A stretch of 64,000 nucleotides of DNA from Agrypnia vestita (Eukaryota > Arthropoda > Insecta > Trichoptera > Phryganeidae). The stretch lies in the NCBI GenBank assembly GCA_016648135.1, contig JADDOH010000465.1, positions 62,001-126,000 on the forward strand, read 5' to 3'. The translations under genes and the position numbers were made by a program. Below, one piece after another: positions 1 to 11,935 of this stretch; position 1 is the stretch's first letter, and the number at the start of each line of letters is the position of its first letter. Below the pieces are notes generated by a model that had not been told where the DNA came from, made no database searches, and saw nothing but the letters and a program-made list of their open reading frames with translations.

Positions 1-346
1 TATGTTACCCGCCGGGTCCTAAGGAATAAGTTTCCAAATTTTGAGTCCGATCGGTCAAACGGTACAGATTTGCAATGAAAATATATCAGGTCGGAAGGGA
101 TGGAGAAAAAAGGGGAAGCAAAAATGTGGCCTATGTTACCTGCTGGGTCCTAAAGAATAAGTTTCTAAATTTTGAGAATCAGATCGGTCGAACAGTACAG
201 ATACAGTACAGATTCATAGAAAATATATCGCGGGGAGGGGAAGGGGTAAAAGGTATTCAAAATTGAGTAGGATCAGAAAAACGATATAGATTTGTATAGA
301 GAACTGACAGACAGCCAGACAGACATTGAGTTTTATAGGTATAGTT
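1..346 (+). repeat. End of a minisatellite-bearing transposable element (family E, copy 1)
   Basis: Two diverged tandem units of about 131 bp (starting near 1 and 132) share the motifs tatgttaccYgc, gggtcctaa and aagtttcYaaattttgag. A shorter third piece and a terminal segment ending in gagttttatagg follow. The same sequence, reverse-complemented, flanks the LINE at 19908-20150 and 24282-24566, so this is a dispersed element and not a local satellite. The element starts before the window. Short frames inside it are repeat-derived and not genes. Confidence 0.75.
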
Positions 347-1450
347 GGTTACTTATTTTTTTTATAGGTATAGGTATTAACTTCGTCAATATTGACAAAT
401 GTCTTCACATTTCTCGTAGAATCTCTATGCGCACGCTTTTTCTTTTTTGTCTTTTTAATATAACACTGTCGTTATAATTAGAATTATGCGGGTATTAAGT
501 GTACGTATTTCTATTAAAAAAAAACTACCGTAAATTTTTATGTAAAAATTGACAAAATATACAATTTTATTTATAGGAATCAATACGTGATATTCACCTG
601 TTTGTAGTGTATGTAGTGCATGGCTCTCTGTTTTATTAGGTTTGCATAAATTAGTCTAAGCATGTCAAATCTCAATAATATGTACATCATATGTAAAAAA
701 AATGAGGAATAAATTTTTAAAGTTTATACCTTTTTGAACATTTGCGAGTCAACCTAAACAAATTTATCGGAAAACATATGTTTTCATAAAATGATAGTAG
801 TTCATAAAATAAGAGTAGTAGTGAATTTTATTTCATCCATAAATTCCTCCGTTTAAGAAGATTTGTGTCCATTTAAAAGGATTTGTTGAATTCCATTTAA
901 AGTGTATCCAACTGCTAACTAAGGTTTTATATTTACATATACTGCCAGTATTCTGCCGTTTCCATCCATTTGAGACATGGCATCAGCTATTAAACATGTA
1001 AGTTTTTAATTATTTTATTATACTATAAGTGTTATAAAATAAACATCCATGCGCCTCTTTCTTACGAACGTATAATTTTCAATCTTGAAGAAATTTTATA
1101 TTTTCTTCATTGATGTGATATGAATTATACCAAGAAATACTTGCGAGGACTCAAATCAAAAGTAATCATTATTTTCCTTTAAAATAATAATGGCCTAAGA
1201 AAGAAAGAATTTGAGACGTGTTAGCTGGAAACATTATCACGAAGCTGAAATAATCTAGACATAAAATGACAATTTTTCAAAATACAATCTGAACTCATCT
1301 GCAGATTGCAATTTTATATTTGTACCTCGAAAAATTTAATCTTTGACTAAAATTAACAATATCATTTCCGCCTAGTTGATAATATCACATTTGAACGGAA
1401 ATTTGAACAGTCAAAGTCTGAAGACTATAAAATGAGAACTAAAACGATTA
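347..1450. other. AT-rich stretch, no gene seen
   Basis: AT-rich sequence with frequent stops in all frames. I see no splice-flanked coding block, RNA gene or recognisable transposon. Confidence 0.5.
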
Positions 1451-1528
1451 TTTAACTGTTACTGGTTGCGGATATTTTATACGAACCGTATGTTTTCCGT
1501 AAAATATCCGCAACCAGTTACGGTTAAA
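1451..1528. repeat. Strong 78-nt inverted repeat (hairpin)
   Basis: The left arm 1451-1480 and right arm 1500-1528 pair over about 29 bp with only two or three mismatches; the core arm is actggttgcggatatttta. A 19-nt loop (1481-1499) separates them. Arm length, near-perfect pairing and loop size resemble a miRNA precursor, but a tiny MITE or a replication-slippage palindrome gives the same picture. It stands alone in AT-rich DNA and I see no other copy in the window. Confidence 0.7.
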
Positions 1529-2493
1529 TACGTCTAACTACCGTAATAACAACCTTAACTCTTTAAAAATGATTATTAATTGAAATTGATTGCGAATTTA
1601 ATGTAAAACATTATTTCAGTGTTAATCGTACTGTATTGAAAATTATCTATTTTGAATAAAACTTACCCCAAAACTTCTACTTAAAAGTGTTCCATTTAAT
1701 GATCCAATTGTATGATCCAATTATTCTTCTATATTCGGCTCACCGAGAATTTCTATTATTGGTGCGTAAGTCATTGCTCTTGCACGAAAAATAAATCCCG
1801 ACTAACGATCGAGAAAAATATATAGGTTATTTTTCTAACGCATCTTTTGCACGCTCCTTCGAAACCTCTATTTTGAATAAGGTTTAACTTAATAACTTCT
1901 GTGATATAAAGTCACAGAAAAAGTTTATATATATTTTAATCTGATTACCGAGACATCAAACAAAAATCGTATAAAATCACGAAAGAAAATATTACCTTTA
2001 TAAAATATCGCATTTTTGGAATATAATAACGTAGTATACGTAATGTAAAACTACTAATCAATCTCTCTAAAGATTTTGGTCAATATGAATAGCAATTATG
2101 TTATTTTAAATAAAATTTTACATAAAAAAATATAATAATAAATAAATTTCATCGCAAATATTTTTCCTTCACAAACAAAGTAATTTTCCAGGTATTCTAC
2201 TCCTTACACATTTTTTCGAAATAAAATATTTTATCGGGATGTTTACTTGACCCATCATATTTGTGAATAACCCAATTAAGGTTTTCTTTGATCCACTTTT
2301 CCTCTGTGTTAACACAATGCGGACGAGATGTCTCTTACAACTTTCTGATGGAAAGCATCATTATAAATATTTCGGGATCTTTGTAAAACAGGGTGGACAA
2401 GAGACCATAAATACCTCGCCTCGTGTTTTATAATAAAGGTTTTTTCACATTTTAAAATATTAAATATATCTCAACATTTTAAAATGTTATTAA
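1529..2493. other. AT-rich stretch, no gene seen
   Basis: AT-rich DNA without a coding block, tRNA-like sequence or long repeat that I can recognise. Confidence 0.5.
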
Positions 2494-3228
2494 CTAGCTG
2501 TGCCCGCAGCTTCGCCCGCATCGAATTCAGTTTGAGACTATAAAAGCATCAGTGAAAAATCAATAAATTCTAAACTACTCGTCCAAACAATATAATTTAG
2601 AAAGAAAATTTTATCTTAATAAAATTTTCCTGACGATAAGCAAATTTATTTTGATAAGAATTTAATATTACATACTTAAATTACCCCTGAAAGATTAAAA
2701 TTAATTTTAAATATAAATTTTATTCTTATTTTATCAATCTGTGAATTAATCTTAACTTATATATATATGTCGTTGTGGACTTTTATATAATCCTTTTTAA
2801 GTTCTACAACTTTTCTACAGAAAGAATCATAAATCACTCTCCGTTAAGCCAGCATTCGTAAGAAACGCATTTGCTCGACCGTTTTTTCGTCGACTTTCAT
2901 TGCAAAATTGGTCTCCACAAAAAGCTCTTTTATTTTAACAAGATAATATATGTCTATGTCCACTCTGAAGGTTCATTCTAAATATATCGAGGGTTTTGGG
3001 TTCGATTCCCGGTGAGGTCACAATTTTTCTATGTGATTTACTGAAGCCTAGGTGTTTTGTAATGTGTTTTGCTTCTGTAATTGGGCTTCTTAGCCTGTTT
3101 AAGCCTTAATAAAAAATAAATAAATATATTGATGAAAGAATTTTTGAAATTGGAAAACTGGTTTCTGAGATAACCTCCTACATCTAAACTGACAGACTTT
3201 TACTTCTTTATAATATTAGTATAGATGT
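2494..3228 (+). mobile_element. CTAG-ended non-autonomous element with an embedded SINE tail
   Basis: It begins actagctgtgcccgcagctt and ends near tataatattagtatagat, a pair of ends seen on many dispersed insect repeats. The interior is non-coding. At about 2976-3120 it carries the B-box half of a tRNA-derived SINE (gggttcgattcccgg followed by tgaggtcacaat) and a body matching the SINE at 62391-62560. Class assignment (Helitron-like or LINE/SINE-derived) is uncertain. Similar 'actagctg' starts occur in the minisatellite element (24566, minus strand) and in the SINE copies at 35529 and 54586. Confidence 0.6.
2976..3125 (+). mobile_element. tRNA-derived SINE, 3' part (family X, copy 1)
   Basis: A Pol III B-box-like gggttcgattcccgg is followed by tgaggtcacaat, an aagcctaggtgtttt-type body and an A-rich end (aataaaaaataaataaa). 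The same order is found at 62391-62560, which also keeps its tRNA-like head. The A-box half is missing or unrecognisable here. Confidence 0.6.
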
Positions 3229-4400
3229 TGCCTTTTATATCACATTTGTTTATACATTTATATATATTAATAACGTAATGAGGCGCTTCCGTCTGAAATT
3301 ATGAGAATTTTTGAGTATAAATATATTAACAAAAATAAAAATGTATGAGTTGAATAAATAGTTTGTAACTAATGCGAAAGCAGAATTAAAAGCTAACTTT
3401 TTACAAAAAATAATTTGGTTATTTATAATATTTTATTTACTCATGAACACATATTCTGACTACTAAACATTTTAAGTATTCTAACTGTAATCCTATGTTA
3501 TTTGTGTGTAAAATTTCTAAATCATCATGAAATAAATGGTTAATTTCCAAAAATTGACTACAAAATTCAGAATAGTTATTGCTTTTTTAACATCTTAAGT
3601 GCTTCTTGATTCTAATATCAAAATTTATTTTTGTTTATGTATATACCTTTAATTTTAATTTTAAGTATGTATTGAATTTTTTGTATTTTTACAATGAAGG
3701 GACCATTGACCCCAAAATATGTTGATTATTCAATAAACAGTATGTTGTTTGTAACAAAGCGCTTTCTTTGTATCAATATAAATAAAATTACCACAGAGTT
3801 ATTTTGCAGAACTTTCTGAATTTGAAAAACTTTTCATTTTGAAAGGTAGGTATCAACGTCTTTTTTTTGGGTGTTATATTACGACATATCGTACAGCTGA
3901 CTTAATGCGCTTTTTGATATGTTTTTTTTTTTTGATAATATAGTTTTTTTTGATAATATGTCTTTTTTGACTTAAAATAAATTTCTATGATATTACAAAC
4001 AAAATGATTCTTAGTATAATGGCCCTCACGTATTTTAGAATATTGTGTTTTGGATACCGTATAAGGTTCGAACTTAATTGCATGTAAGAAGTATCAAATA
4101 TCAATATCAATCAAAAATCTTCATGAAATTTGCATTTTTTTCAAATTATAACGTAAGGTCTCCACTTTTATTTTGTCGGTATTATGAATTACTTCATCTC
4201 CTTGAAATTATAATTTCTTCCTAAATTTTAAATATTTTAAGCCAATCTAAAGACTTTCTTCCTCACCTCGCAATATTCTGATAAAATAGGAAACAGCACG
4301 CAATAGCAAGAAGGCATTATTAGTGCTACAAGCTTCAATTGTAATTTAAAACAGGGTTCACCGAAATGCTGAAAAGAAGAATTAACTGAAAAGCTGTTAT
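3229..4400. other. AT-rich stretch with T-runs, no gene seen
   Basis: AT-rich sequence. Around 3925-3970 there are poly-T runs alternating with a repeated gataatat block, a low-complexity duplication. Nothing coding is visible. Confidence 0.5.
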
Positions 4401-4662
4401 CTCGACGCTAGCGAGTGCAGTACATTGTTGAAACGGACCTCCAGCCGTCCTATTCCGAATGGCAAATAGCACACTGCGCCACTAAACCACTTGAGAGTGA
4501 ATTCCTCAGTGAGAGCTCATGATGGAGCCGTTCCAAAGGCTGCTGTCTGTACGTCACGCCATGTACCTTGCCACACTTGTCACTGCCGAGGTTCCAAGCC
4601 CAGCGTGCCGGGCGAGCGTCCAGACGCACGCGACTTCATAGACTTACTCGGTACTTACTATA
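4401..4662. other. GC-richer patch of unknown origin
   Basis: This block is clearly richer in G and C than its surroundings, but the frames through it are short (under 90 codons), not flanked by convincing splice sites, and the longest runs into the adjoining foldback element. I do not call a gene. It could be a host regulatory patch or an old transposon fragment. Confidence 0.35.
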
Positions 4663-4915
4663 TGTACAGGGTTATTTTGAAAACATTTACAACCTCGCAG
4701 GACAATATTCCTGCCTTGATTATGAGTCGAAAAGCAGCCATGACCCAATATCATTAGTTAAAGACTTATGCAATATCAAAATTGGCATTTTTTTCAATAT
4801 TTCCTACCATTTTTTTACAAAACATTGAACTATCATTACAGTAATTTATATCGATTACGAAAAATTAATTCTTTACAATACAAGTTAAATAAAATGATAA
4901 AAACCCTGCGGAAAT
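4663..4915 (+). mobile_element. Single arm of a foldback element (family F)
   Basis: It starts tgtacagggttattttgaaa and contains aacctcgcaggacaatattc, then cattacagtaatttatatcga and tacaagttaaataaaat. The same landmarks occur in both arms of the foldback element at 7801-8318, so this is a half-element or solo arm. Confidence 0.65.
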
Positions 4916-5647
4916 TGCATTTTCACAAAATATGTATCAAAACTTCTGAACCTAAAAAATTGTCCATTATTGTTTAAAGTGTTTTCCATATTTGGTATTT
5001 GACATTTAGGATTATTCTAGCGAAACAAATAATCTGTATATGCGTATCTGTCTGTATATATGTACATAATAGTTTGTAATATATGTACATATATTACATA
5101 TTACATGGTAGTTTATTACATGTAGATGACCTGCACCGGAAATTTTTCTTACTTGCAATCTAGTAGAAAACTTACGATTTTAATTAGTCCTCTTTGGCAC
5201 TCTGCTAAGATTTATAGGTAGGAATTTAGAATATTTTATCGCTTTATTACATTTGGCATTGCTTGATAACTGTACTAGAACTTTTTACTACAAACATCTC
5301 TCTTTACGCTTTTGGGGGGTTGATTGTGTGCTGGTTGATAGGAACCACCGACCACTGGATCACTAGACGTGAGTCATTACTACTTCACCACAAGATACTA
5401 TCTATATTAGTAATTATTCACATTAATTCATCGATTTATGAATTTAAAACATTTGGATATTCACCTCAATCATAAACCTTTTTTTTTCCTCTTCTTTAAT
5501 CCATCTTCTTTCTTTTGAACAGACTTTGTATATGTAATTTTTTATCTTGTATCTTTCTTTATTGAACATTTTTTCTTTTGTCCCCAGCCCTCATATCTAT
5601 ACCGATCAATTATATAATCATATATATATATATATATATAATATATA
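4916..5647. other. Non-coding stretch; short motif shared with 52260; TA run
   Basis: No gene seen. At about 5346-5378 the sequence ccgaccactggatcactag recurs almost exactly at about 52266, beside a hAT remnant, so it may be a piece of the same transposon family. A (TA)n run at about 5622-5647 provides the mariner target site. Confidence 0.45.
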
Positions 5648-6930
5648 TTAGGTCCTTACATATGAAATTGGCGTTTTGCCGTACTGGCAAATTAGATCTC
5701 AAATATCTCCTCTTTGGTTAGGAATTCCAAATCCACATTTATACAGCTATTTACTCATGTATTTGTGTTTTGAAAATTATAATTCTTTTTTTTTTCCTCA
5801 ATTGTTTTTTTCTTTGCGTCACTCAGTTTACAAAATGAAAAACTTGAAATATCGCGTTATTTACGAGTACGAGTTCCACCGTGGCACCAGTGCTGCATAA
5901 ACGGCTCGAAGGATTAATGATGTGTATGGCGACGGTGCCGCAAAAGAAAACACAGTGCATTTTTGGTTCCAACGTTTTCGTTCTGGAAATTTCGACCTGC
6001 AGAACAAGCCCCGTGGACGGCCGGAGACCAAAGTTGATAATGAAGAATTGAAGGCTATTGTGGAAGTGGATCCATCGCAAACCACATCCGAGTTAGCTGC
6101 AGGCTGCGGTGTTAGTGATAAAACTGTTTAATCCACTTGAAGCAAATTGGTAAGGTGAAAAAGCTTGAAAGGTGGGTACCTCACGAATTGAGTGAAGCAA
6201 ATCAACAAACGCGCGTTGACTGCTGCGTTGCATTACTCAACCGGCACAATAATGAAGGGATTTTAAATCGAATCATTACCTGTGATGAAAAGTGGTTCCT
6301 GTACGATAATCGGAAGTGCTCATCGCAATGGCTGAACCCTGCCGAACCAGCCAAACCATGCCCCAAGCGAAAATTGACTCCAAAAAAGTTACTTGTGAGC
6401 GTTTGGTGGACTAGTGCTGGTGTCGTTCACTACAGCTTTCTTAAATCTGGCCAGACGATTACGGCAGATGTCTATTGTCAGCAACTGCAAACCATGATGG
6501 AAAAGCTAGCTGCTAAACCACCGAGGCTGGTTAATCGCTCTAGGCCACTGCTGCTTCATGATAACGCTAGACCACACACTGCACAACAGACGGCTACCAA
6601 ATTAGAGGAGCTTCAATTGGAATGTCTAAGACATCCACCGTACTCTCCGGACCTTGCCCCAACAGATTACCATTTTTTTCGAAATTTGGATAACTTCTTG
6701 CAAAGGAAAAAATTCAACTCCGATGGGGCAGTCCAAACCGCCTTCAAAGATTTTATTGATTCCCGTCCGAATGGTTTTTTAGTAAAGGGATCGATGAACT
6801 ACCTATGAGATGGCAAAAGTGCATAGATAGCAATGGTACATACTTTGATTAAATAAATATATTATAATAAAAAAAAATCGGCTTTATGTTCCTCCCATAC
6901 TAAACGTCAATTTCATATGTAAGGACCTAA
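5648..6930 (+). mobile_element. Mariner element, copy 1 (inactive)
   Basis: A complete 1283-bp mariner. Both ends carry a 29-bp terminal inverted repeat starting ttaggtccttacatatg, with one mismatch between ends, and TA duplications at 5646-5647 and 6931-6932. It inserted next to a (TA)n run. The transposase frame inside is broken (see next entry), so this copy can move only if another copy supplies enzyme. The copy at 16365-17656 is its close relative in the opposite orientation. Confidence 0.95.
5835..6852 (+). pseudogene. Mariner transposase (DD34D), disrupted
   Basis: Compared with the intact copy at 16443-17468, the frame starting at ATG 5835 has a nonsense codon (taa, 5898-5900, where the other copy has gaa), a one-base loss in a T-run near 6127 and a second one-base loss in a T-run near 6775-6780. 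It also lacks two codons near 6460. The catalytic blocks are still readable: CDEKW, HDNARPH and SPDLAPTDYH with 34 residues between the second and third aspartates, plus the WVPHEL signature. Both frameshifts lie in homopolymers, as expected of neutral decay. The protein would have been a nuclear cut-and-paste transposase inserting at TA. Confidence 0.93.
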
Positions 6931-7800
6931 TATATTGTACCTATTTGAAAAATTTCGCCTCAGAACTTAAAATCATACGCTTATCCGTATTTCTAAATTC
7001 TAACGTAATGTTTTAATTTTTTTTTTAATTTTTCCTACACGCTCCTAAATAATATTTAAGCTAGCAATTGTCTCTGGTTACGTGTTATAAGTATAGATCT
7101 CGTCACATACCTATAATATGTACATAGTACCAGTTATCTAGATATTTAAACTGAAAAATAAAAAGGAGAACACAACTAATAACCTTACGGAATATTTATG
7201 ATGGTCTTTAAAGGTATCATGCCACTGTATTTATATGGTAATAAATGACCCATATGAATATGACAAAATGACCAAAAGAAGTCACCTAAAAATCACAGGC
7301 CACCATCCAATAAAATTGTACAAGAAGGTTATGTACAATATATAAATTCACTATACATAAATAAATTTCTTCAGCCTTGTTGCTGGGAAATAATTTTACA
7401 AGACGTTCGTAGAACTGAGAAATTTTGCTTGGAGGAATACAGTTTTACGTAGATAAATTAGAAAGCGAGACAGAGGAGAGGGGAGTTTTAGGTTTATCCC
7501 TTGAAAAGATAGCGCGTTTCCCTCTTCACGATAATCTCCGAATACGTTTTGTCCCTATGCATTTTTTGCCCAAATTAACACGCGGAAATGTGTATGTATT
7601 AAGTTCAACGCTTTAAATTGTCTGGCTGTGATTAAACGTACAAAGTGGATTTAAAAACGAGGGATAATATGCTTACAGGTATTTATTTAATGTTCAAAAA
7701 ATATCTACTAAATAAAAGTAACTACGCAATTTGTAAATTATATGAATTGCGCGAACGTGTGGAAAAAAAGTGAATACGCGATCTCACATATGCACATTAA
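6931..7800. other. AT-rich stretch, no gene seen
   Basis: Only short open frames (at most about 60 codons, for example near 7425-7616) with no splice or motif support. Confidence 0.5.
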
Positions 7801-8318
7801 ACAAGGTTAATTGGAAAAAATAATAACCTCGCAGGACTATATTCCTGCTTTAATTAATTATGAGTTGAAAATGTTCAAGGAACCATGACCTGCGATGCGA
7901 CATGTGCGACATCTAAGTTTGCATTTTTTTTTCAACATTTCTGACTTATTTTTTGTAAAACGCTGGACTAACATTACAGTAACTTATATCGAATATGAAA
8001 AATTCATTCCCTTTAATACAAGTCAAATAAAATAATAATAACCTTCCAATTCTAATGGGAAAACATTCCAATTGGAATTTCTAAAGGGATTTTATGGTTT
8101 TATTTAACTTGTATTGAAATTAATAAAATTTTCATAATCGATATGTTACTGTGATGATAGTTCAACGTTTTGTAAAAAATAAGTCAGAAATATTGAAAAA
8201 AAATTCAAACATTGATTTTACATAACTCCATAACTATTGATAATAGATTATGGCTGCTTGAACATTTTTGGCTCATAATCAAACGAGGTTATTAATGTTT
8301 TCCAGATAACCCTGTACA
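7801..8318. mobile_element. Foldback/MITE-like element (family F) with long inverted arms
   Basis: Arms of roughly 230 bp (about 7801-8040 and 8085-8318) are imperfect reverse complements. Shared landmarks are ataacctcg, gtcagaaat/atttctgac, acgttttgtaaaa and attacagtaac. The right end reads ccagataaccctgtaca, the complement of the start of the solo arm at 4663. There is no coding capacity, so it is non-autonomous; the driving transposase is unknown. Confidence 0.75.
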
Positions 8319-9654
8319 ATATATGTATAAAGCGGGCGCTCTACCAACTTGGTTTCTAATGCTGTTTTTTTTTGTTAGAATTTAAAAAAGATTTAATTTC
8401 TTGAAAACTTTTATTATTTATGATTAATATAAAATGTATTTAGGTACTATTTAACTTACACTTATTTCTTATTTAAAAATCTGTTAACCCTGGTGAACTC
8501 TGTAACAAGCTAGTATTAGCTTTGCTGTGTAGCTATTGCTGTGTATATTTACATCTCAATCATGCGATAGCACATATTGTACACCGGTAGATTCTTCTAG
8601 TCGGGTGGGAATCTTTCATCACACACTTAAACCCAACCCAACAACAAAAAACCAATCCGCCAAAGTATATATTATCCGCCAAAGTATATATTATCCGCCT
8701 GTCACGCTACACGACACCTGTTCCTCGCCAGGGAGATGTTGATTTTAATTTGAATAATTTAAAATATTAATACAAATTGAATAATCCGAGCTCATTTGGA
8801 TGGAACAATGGAATACGACAGAATTTTAAAATTAAATTTGAATATTAGATAAACAAATATTTCCTAAGGAAAGACGTTTCAAAAGATTTCCAAAACTTAT
8901 CATACCGTTTTCAATTATACCCCGATCTTCATAAAGCTCCCCCTCGCGCGTGCGAAAGACATCCCATCACCAGAACAAAATACATCGTCATTGTCACAGC
9001 CGAACAATTTACGCGACACTTAGCTGATTTGACTGAGAACCTAACATAGTTCCGAGGCGAGGAAACAACTTGTAATTTACGTCATCTGATTATAAACAAG
9101 CACACGTCTCGGAGCTGGAGTATCATCTTGAGCCTATTTGCTGGATCCACACTTGCCCAAACATCCAGTAAAACGCACGCAACTAGTAAAAGTGTGCCAC
9201 CTTACCTTGTTACAAGCGAAAATTTTTGTATCTCATGTGCATAATATTTTGAGAAAACGGTTAATATTCCTTGGCTTGAGGTATCACAATACGATATTTC
9301 AGGACAGGATCTATTTCTATCTCAGCATCCTCTCTTACGTTTTTGGTACGAGTGATTTGTTTTCCTAATCTACTGGAACTTATTATTAAACCAAAAATTA
9401 TTTAACATCCAGCCGCAGAAATTCATGCATTTACCCACAATTCAAATATATTTATGTAAATAGATATTCGTATACGGGATTCGTGTCATATTAATATTCT
9501 TAATATTTTGAAACTAAATAATAATAAGGAACAAGACGCAACCTCGCGATCATAAGATCGCTAGACAAATATCTTAACTACAAGACTAACAAGTACTAAC
9601 AATAAAATTGTATGATTTTTTGACATTCTACTGATTTTTTAGGAGTTTTCTCTT
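8319..9654. other. Non-coding stretch with a short 19-bp tandem repeat
   Basis: No gene seen. A 19-bp unit (atccgccaaagtatatatt) is repeated about 2.3 times at 8655-8699. The region around 8930-9150 is somewhat GC-richer but shows no supported exon. Confidence 0.5.
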
Positions 9655-10165
9655 TGCTATGTTATAATAATAATGTTTAATTACTCCCTTTATATTAACT
9701 CGTATAATTTCGGATTTTTAGAAATTTTATTAGTTTTTTCGAATTGGAATCATTAGAAAAGTTTGATTAGCAACGGCGCGGCGGCCCGATAACGTCGCGG
9801 AATATTTTCTAAATTTGAATTACTCCGTCGGTATAATAGGTACATCACTACGAATTTAAAATTTAACAAACAATTGGTTCACAGATGACAGCAAAATTGG
9901 GTTTTTTGGAAAAAAAACAAATAATAATTTATTTTTTGAAGAATTCTACATTACTCAAATCTGATTCTGACTAAATCATTTGACGCTGGAAATTCATAAG
10001 GTACGATATTGATGATAATTGAATCTATCAAAATCTTGACATCTCAATACATCTGACATTTTAGAAATATATTAAATTTCTGTAAGTTTAGTGTTATGTT
10101 TTAATTCGTCTTTAATTATTTTTATAAAGAAAGGGAGTATAGTAAAAACTTGGTTTTTATGGGCT
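9655..10165 (-). mobile_element. Degraded copy of the 'gggagt' repeat (family Z, copy 1)
   Basis: It contains actccctttatattaactcg near 9680 and a GC-rich block near 9770. At about 10130 it has aagaaagggagtatagtaaa followed by acttggtttttatggg. These landmarks recur in the same order at 14800-15560 and, inverted, at 61505-62135. The interior is non-coding and shortened. Confidence 0.5.
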
Positions 10166-10354
10166 ACTTTCTTTAAAAGTGCAATTTTCAAATAAAACAA
10201 TCATCTTGATTACACAGCAATTATAGTGCTACACTTATTTTTAGTATCGAAAATTGTGAGCTATTATATAATTATTTGAAAAAGTGCGCCCTTCCAAATA
10301 AGCTTTTCTGGGAGAGTTCCACGGTTTTGGATCTGCCATCGCAAAGGCCCATTC

Positions 10355-10404
10355 ACTAAACTGAGCCTTCTGGTGGTGGCGGTTTGAGCTAAGCTCAGTT
10401 TAGT
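10355..10404. repeat. 12-bp perfect inverted repeat in a GC-richer block
   Basis: actaaactgagc (10355-10366) and gctcagtttagt (10393-10404) are perfect reverse complements separated by 26 bp. The surrounding 10310-10430 is GC-richer than the neighbourhood and may be a LINE untranslated-region scrap. I cannot assign a function. Confidence 0.5.
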
Positions 10405-10846
10405 ATTTGGCGTCTACCATTCAAGTTGTCGTGTGCAAGAAGTTTGATATTCCATATATTATCCATTGATCTAACTTACTAGTGTTCCTTACTAGTTTTC
10501 TAGCTTTTGACATTGATGAGAATTTGATGTGTGAGAATCAGTAAAGTCGGTAATTACTACTCAGCATACACCATCCAGCAATGATTCATAGGTTGCTTCA
10601 CGCTCAACTTTATGCTTTCAAGGCTAACCTCCATCAGTACATCATCATCTGTCGTCGAATCATTGAATGAAAATGATAATACTACAAAAATGGCTGTCAT
10701 CTCACAACTTGATGGTTATTGGCTTGTATTGTATGCCTCTGCTGGTTGACGACCAATCCTCGCATGCGTATGAGCGAATGACGTACCTCGATTTCGTTTT
10801 TTTGATTTTTTGTTCTAAATACTTTTATTTTAATGAAATTGTATAT

Positions 10847-11159
10847 TTGGCCGTATTCTGAAATAAGAACTGTTGCTATTTCTGTATTTTGACAGTTATT
10901 GTATAACATTTTAATGCCGCCAATTGATGTTTTGAGTTTGACTGGTTTGAAATAAATTAATTCAATCAATTTGAAATCTCATTTTTCATAATTGCAAATA
11001 ACTTCGTGTTTGTTTACGTTTTAGAGCATTCTGATTGAGTGAATTCGTTCATTTTAAATATGTTCAACTTAATACGTCAAAATTGTCGGAATTACAATGT
11101 TATACAATAACTGTCTAGATACAGAAATAGCAATATTGCTTATTTCAGTATACGGCCAA
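10847..11159. mobile_element. MITE with terminal inverted repeats of about 65 bp
   Basis: The left arm (ttggccgtattctgaaataag, then tgctatttctgta, acagttattgtataacatt) is mirrored by the right arm ending cttatttcagtatacggccaa at 11159. The roughly 310-bp element has no coding capacity. The longer antisense frame crossing the left arm is a by-product of the repeat. Confidence 0.75.
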
Positions 11160-11935
11160 CCATAATTTGTTTATTGTTCATTAATAAGAATTAATAACTT
11201 TTTTTATAAACAGCTTAACCTCATACATGCTCAGATTTTCATTGAATTTTGTTTGAATTCATTCTCGTACGTGATTCAGACAACGGGGAAACGTTCACAT
11301 TTCGCTCTCTTTTCACAATTTCTTTTATGGTTTTCGATTTGCACTTACGGAATACAAAGCGTTGAAAAACATCTGAGCTATACTTCAAAATTCAAAGTCG
11401 GCAAACAATAGGAAAGACAGCGTAAACCTATAAAGGAAACACGGTGATATGTGTCACTGTTCCACAAATGCGGGGCGGTCAAGATAAATAGCCGCGGTTA
11501 AAAATACATGACGCAGTGCTCTTTCGGTCTGCCTCTGTTTGTTTTTCTAAATGTGAAAGTTTTTCATTTCGTTTATCTCTTGAGAAGAAATAAACTTTTT
11601 TCGCTTATTTGGGTTTTTTACGTAATGCGTATTGTAAAAAGCAGCTAACGTTTTTAATTTTAAGCATGGATTTTGATTTATTCGATCCATACTCAAAATT
11701 ATGAATTTTTCGAAAACTTTCAAACTTTCGAATAATTCGTACCTTCAAAAAACATAAAACTAATAAAATTGTTTTTGTACCGTACTCGCAAATGCATAAT
11801 CGACATCAATGACTCAAAATTTTGTAATTTTACTATGTCGAAAATGATAACGTTTGTTTTCCGGAAAGAAAAGTTTCAGTTCATATCCCAGTTATATAAC
11901 AAAATATTTTTTTGATGTAATGATTTTGTTTTCAG
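11160..11935 (+). other. Probable intron upstream of the 11936 exon
   Basis: AT-rich, no coding block. It ends in a pyrimidine-rich acceptor (gattttgttttcag, AG at 11934-11935), so at least its 3' part is inferred to be intron of the gene containing the next exon. Confidence 0.5.

Noticed and set aside
4491..4828. Overlapping 86-88-codon plus-strand ORFs
   Set aside because: They run from a GC-rich patch into a foldback element arm and have no motif.
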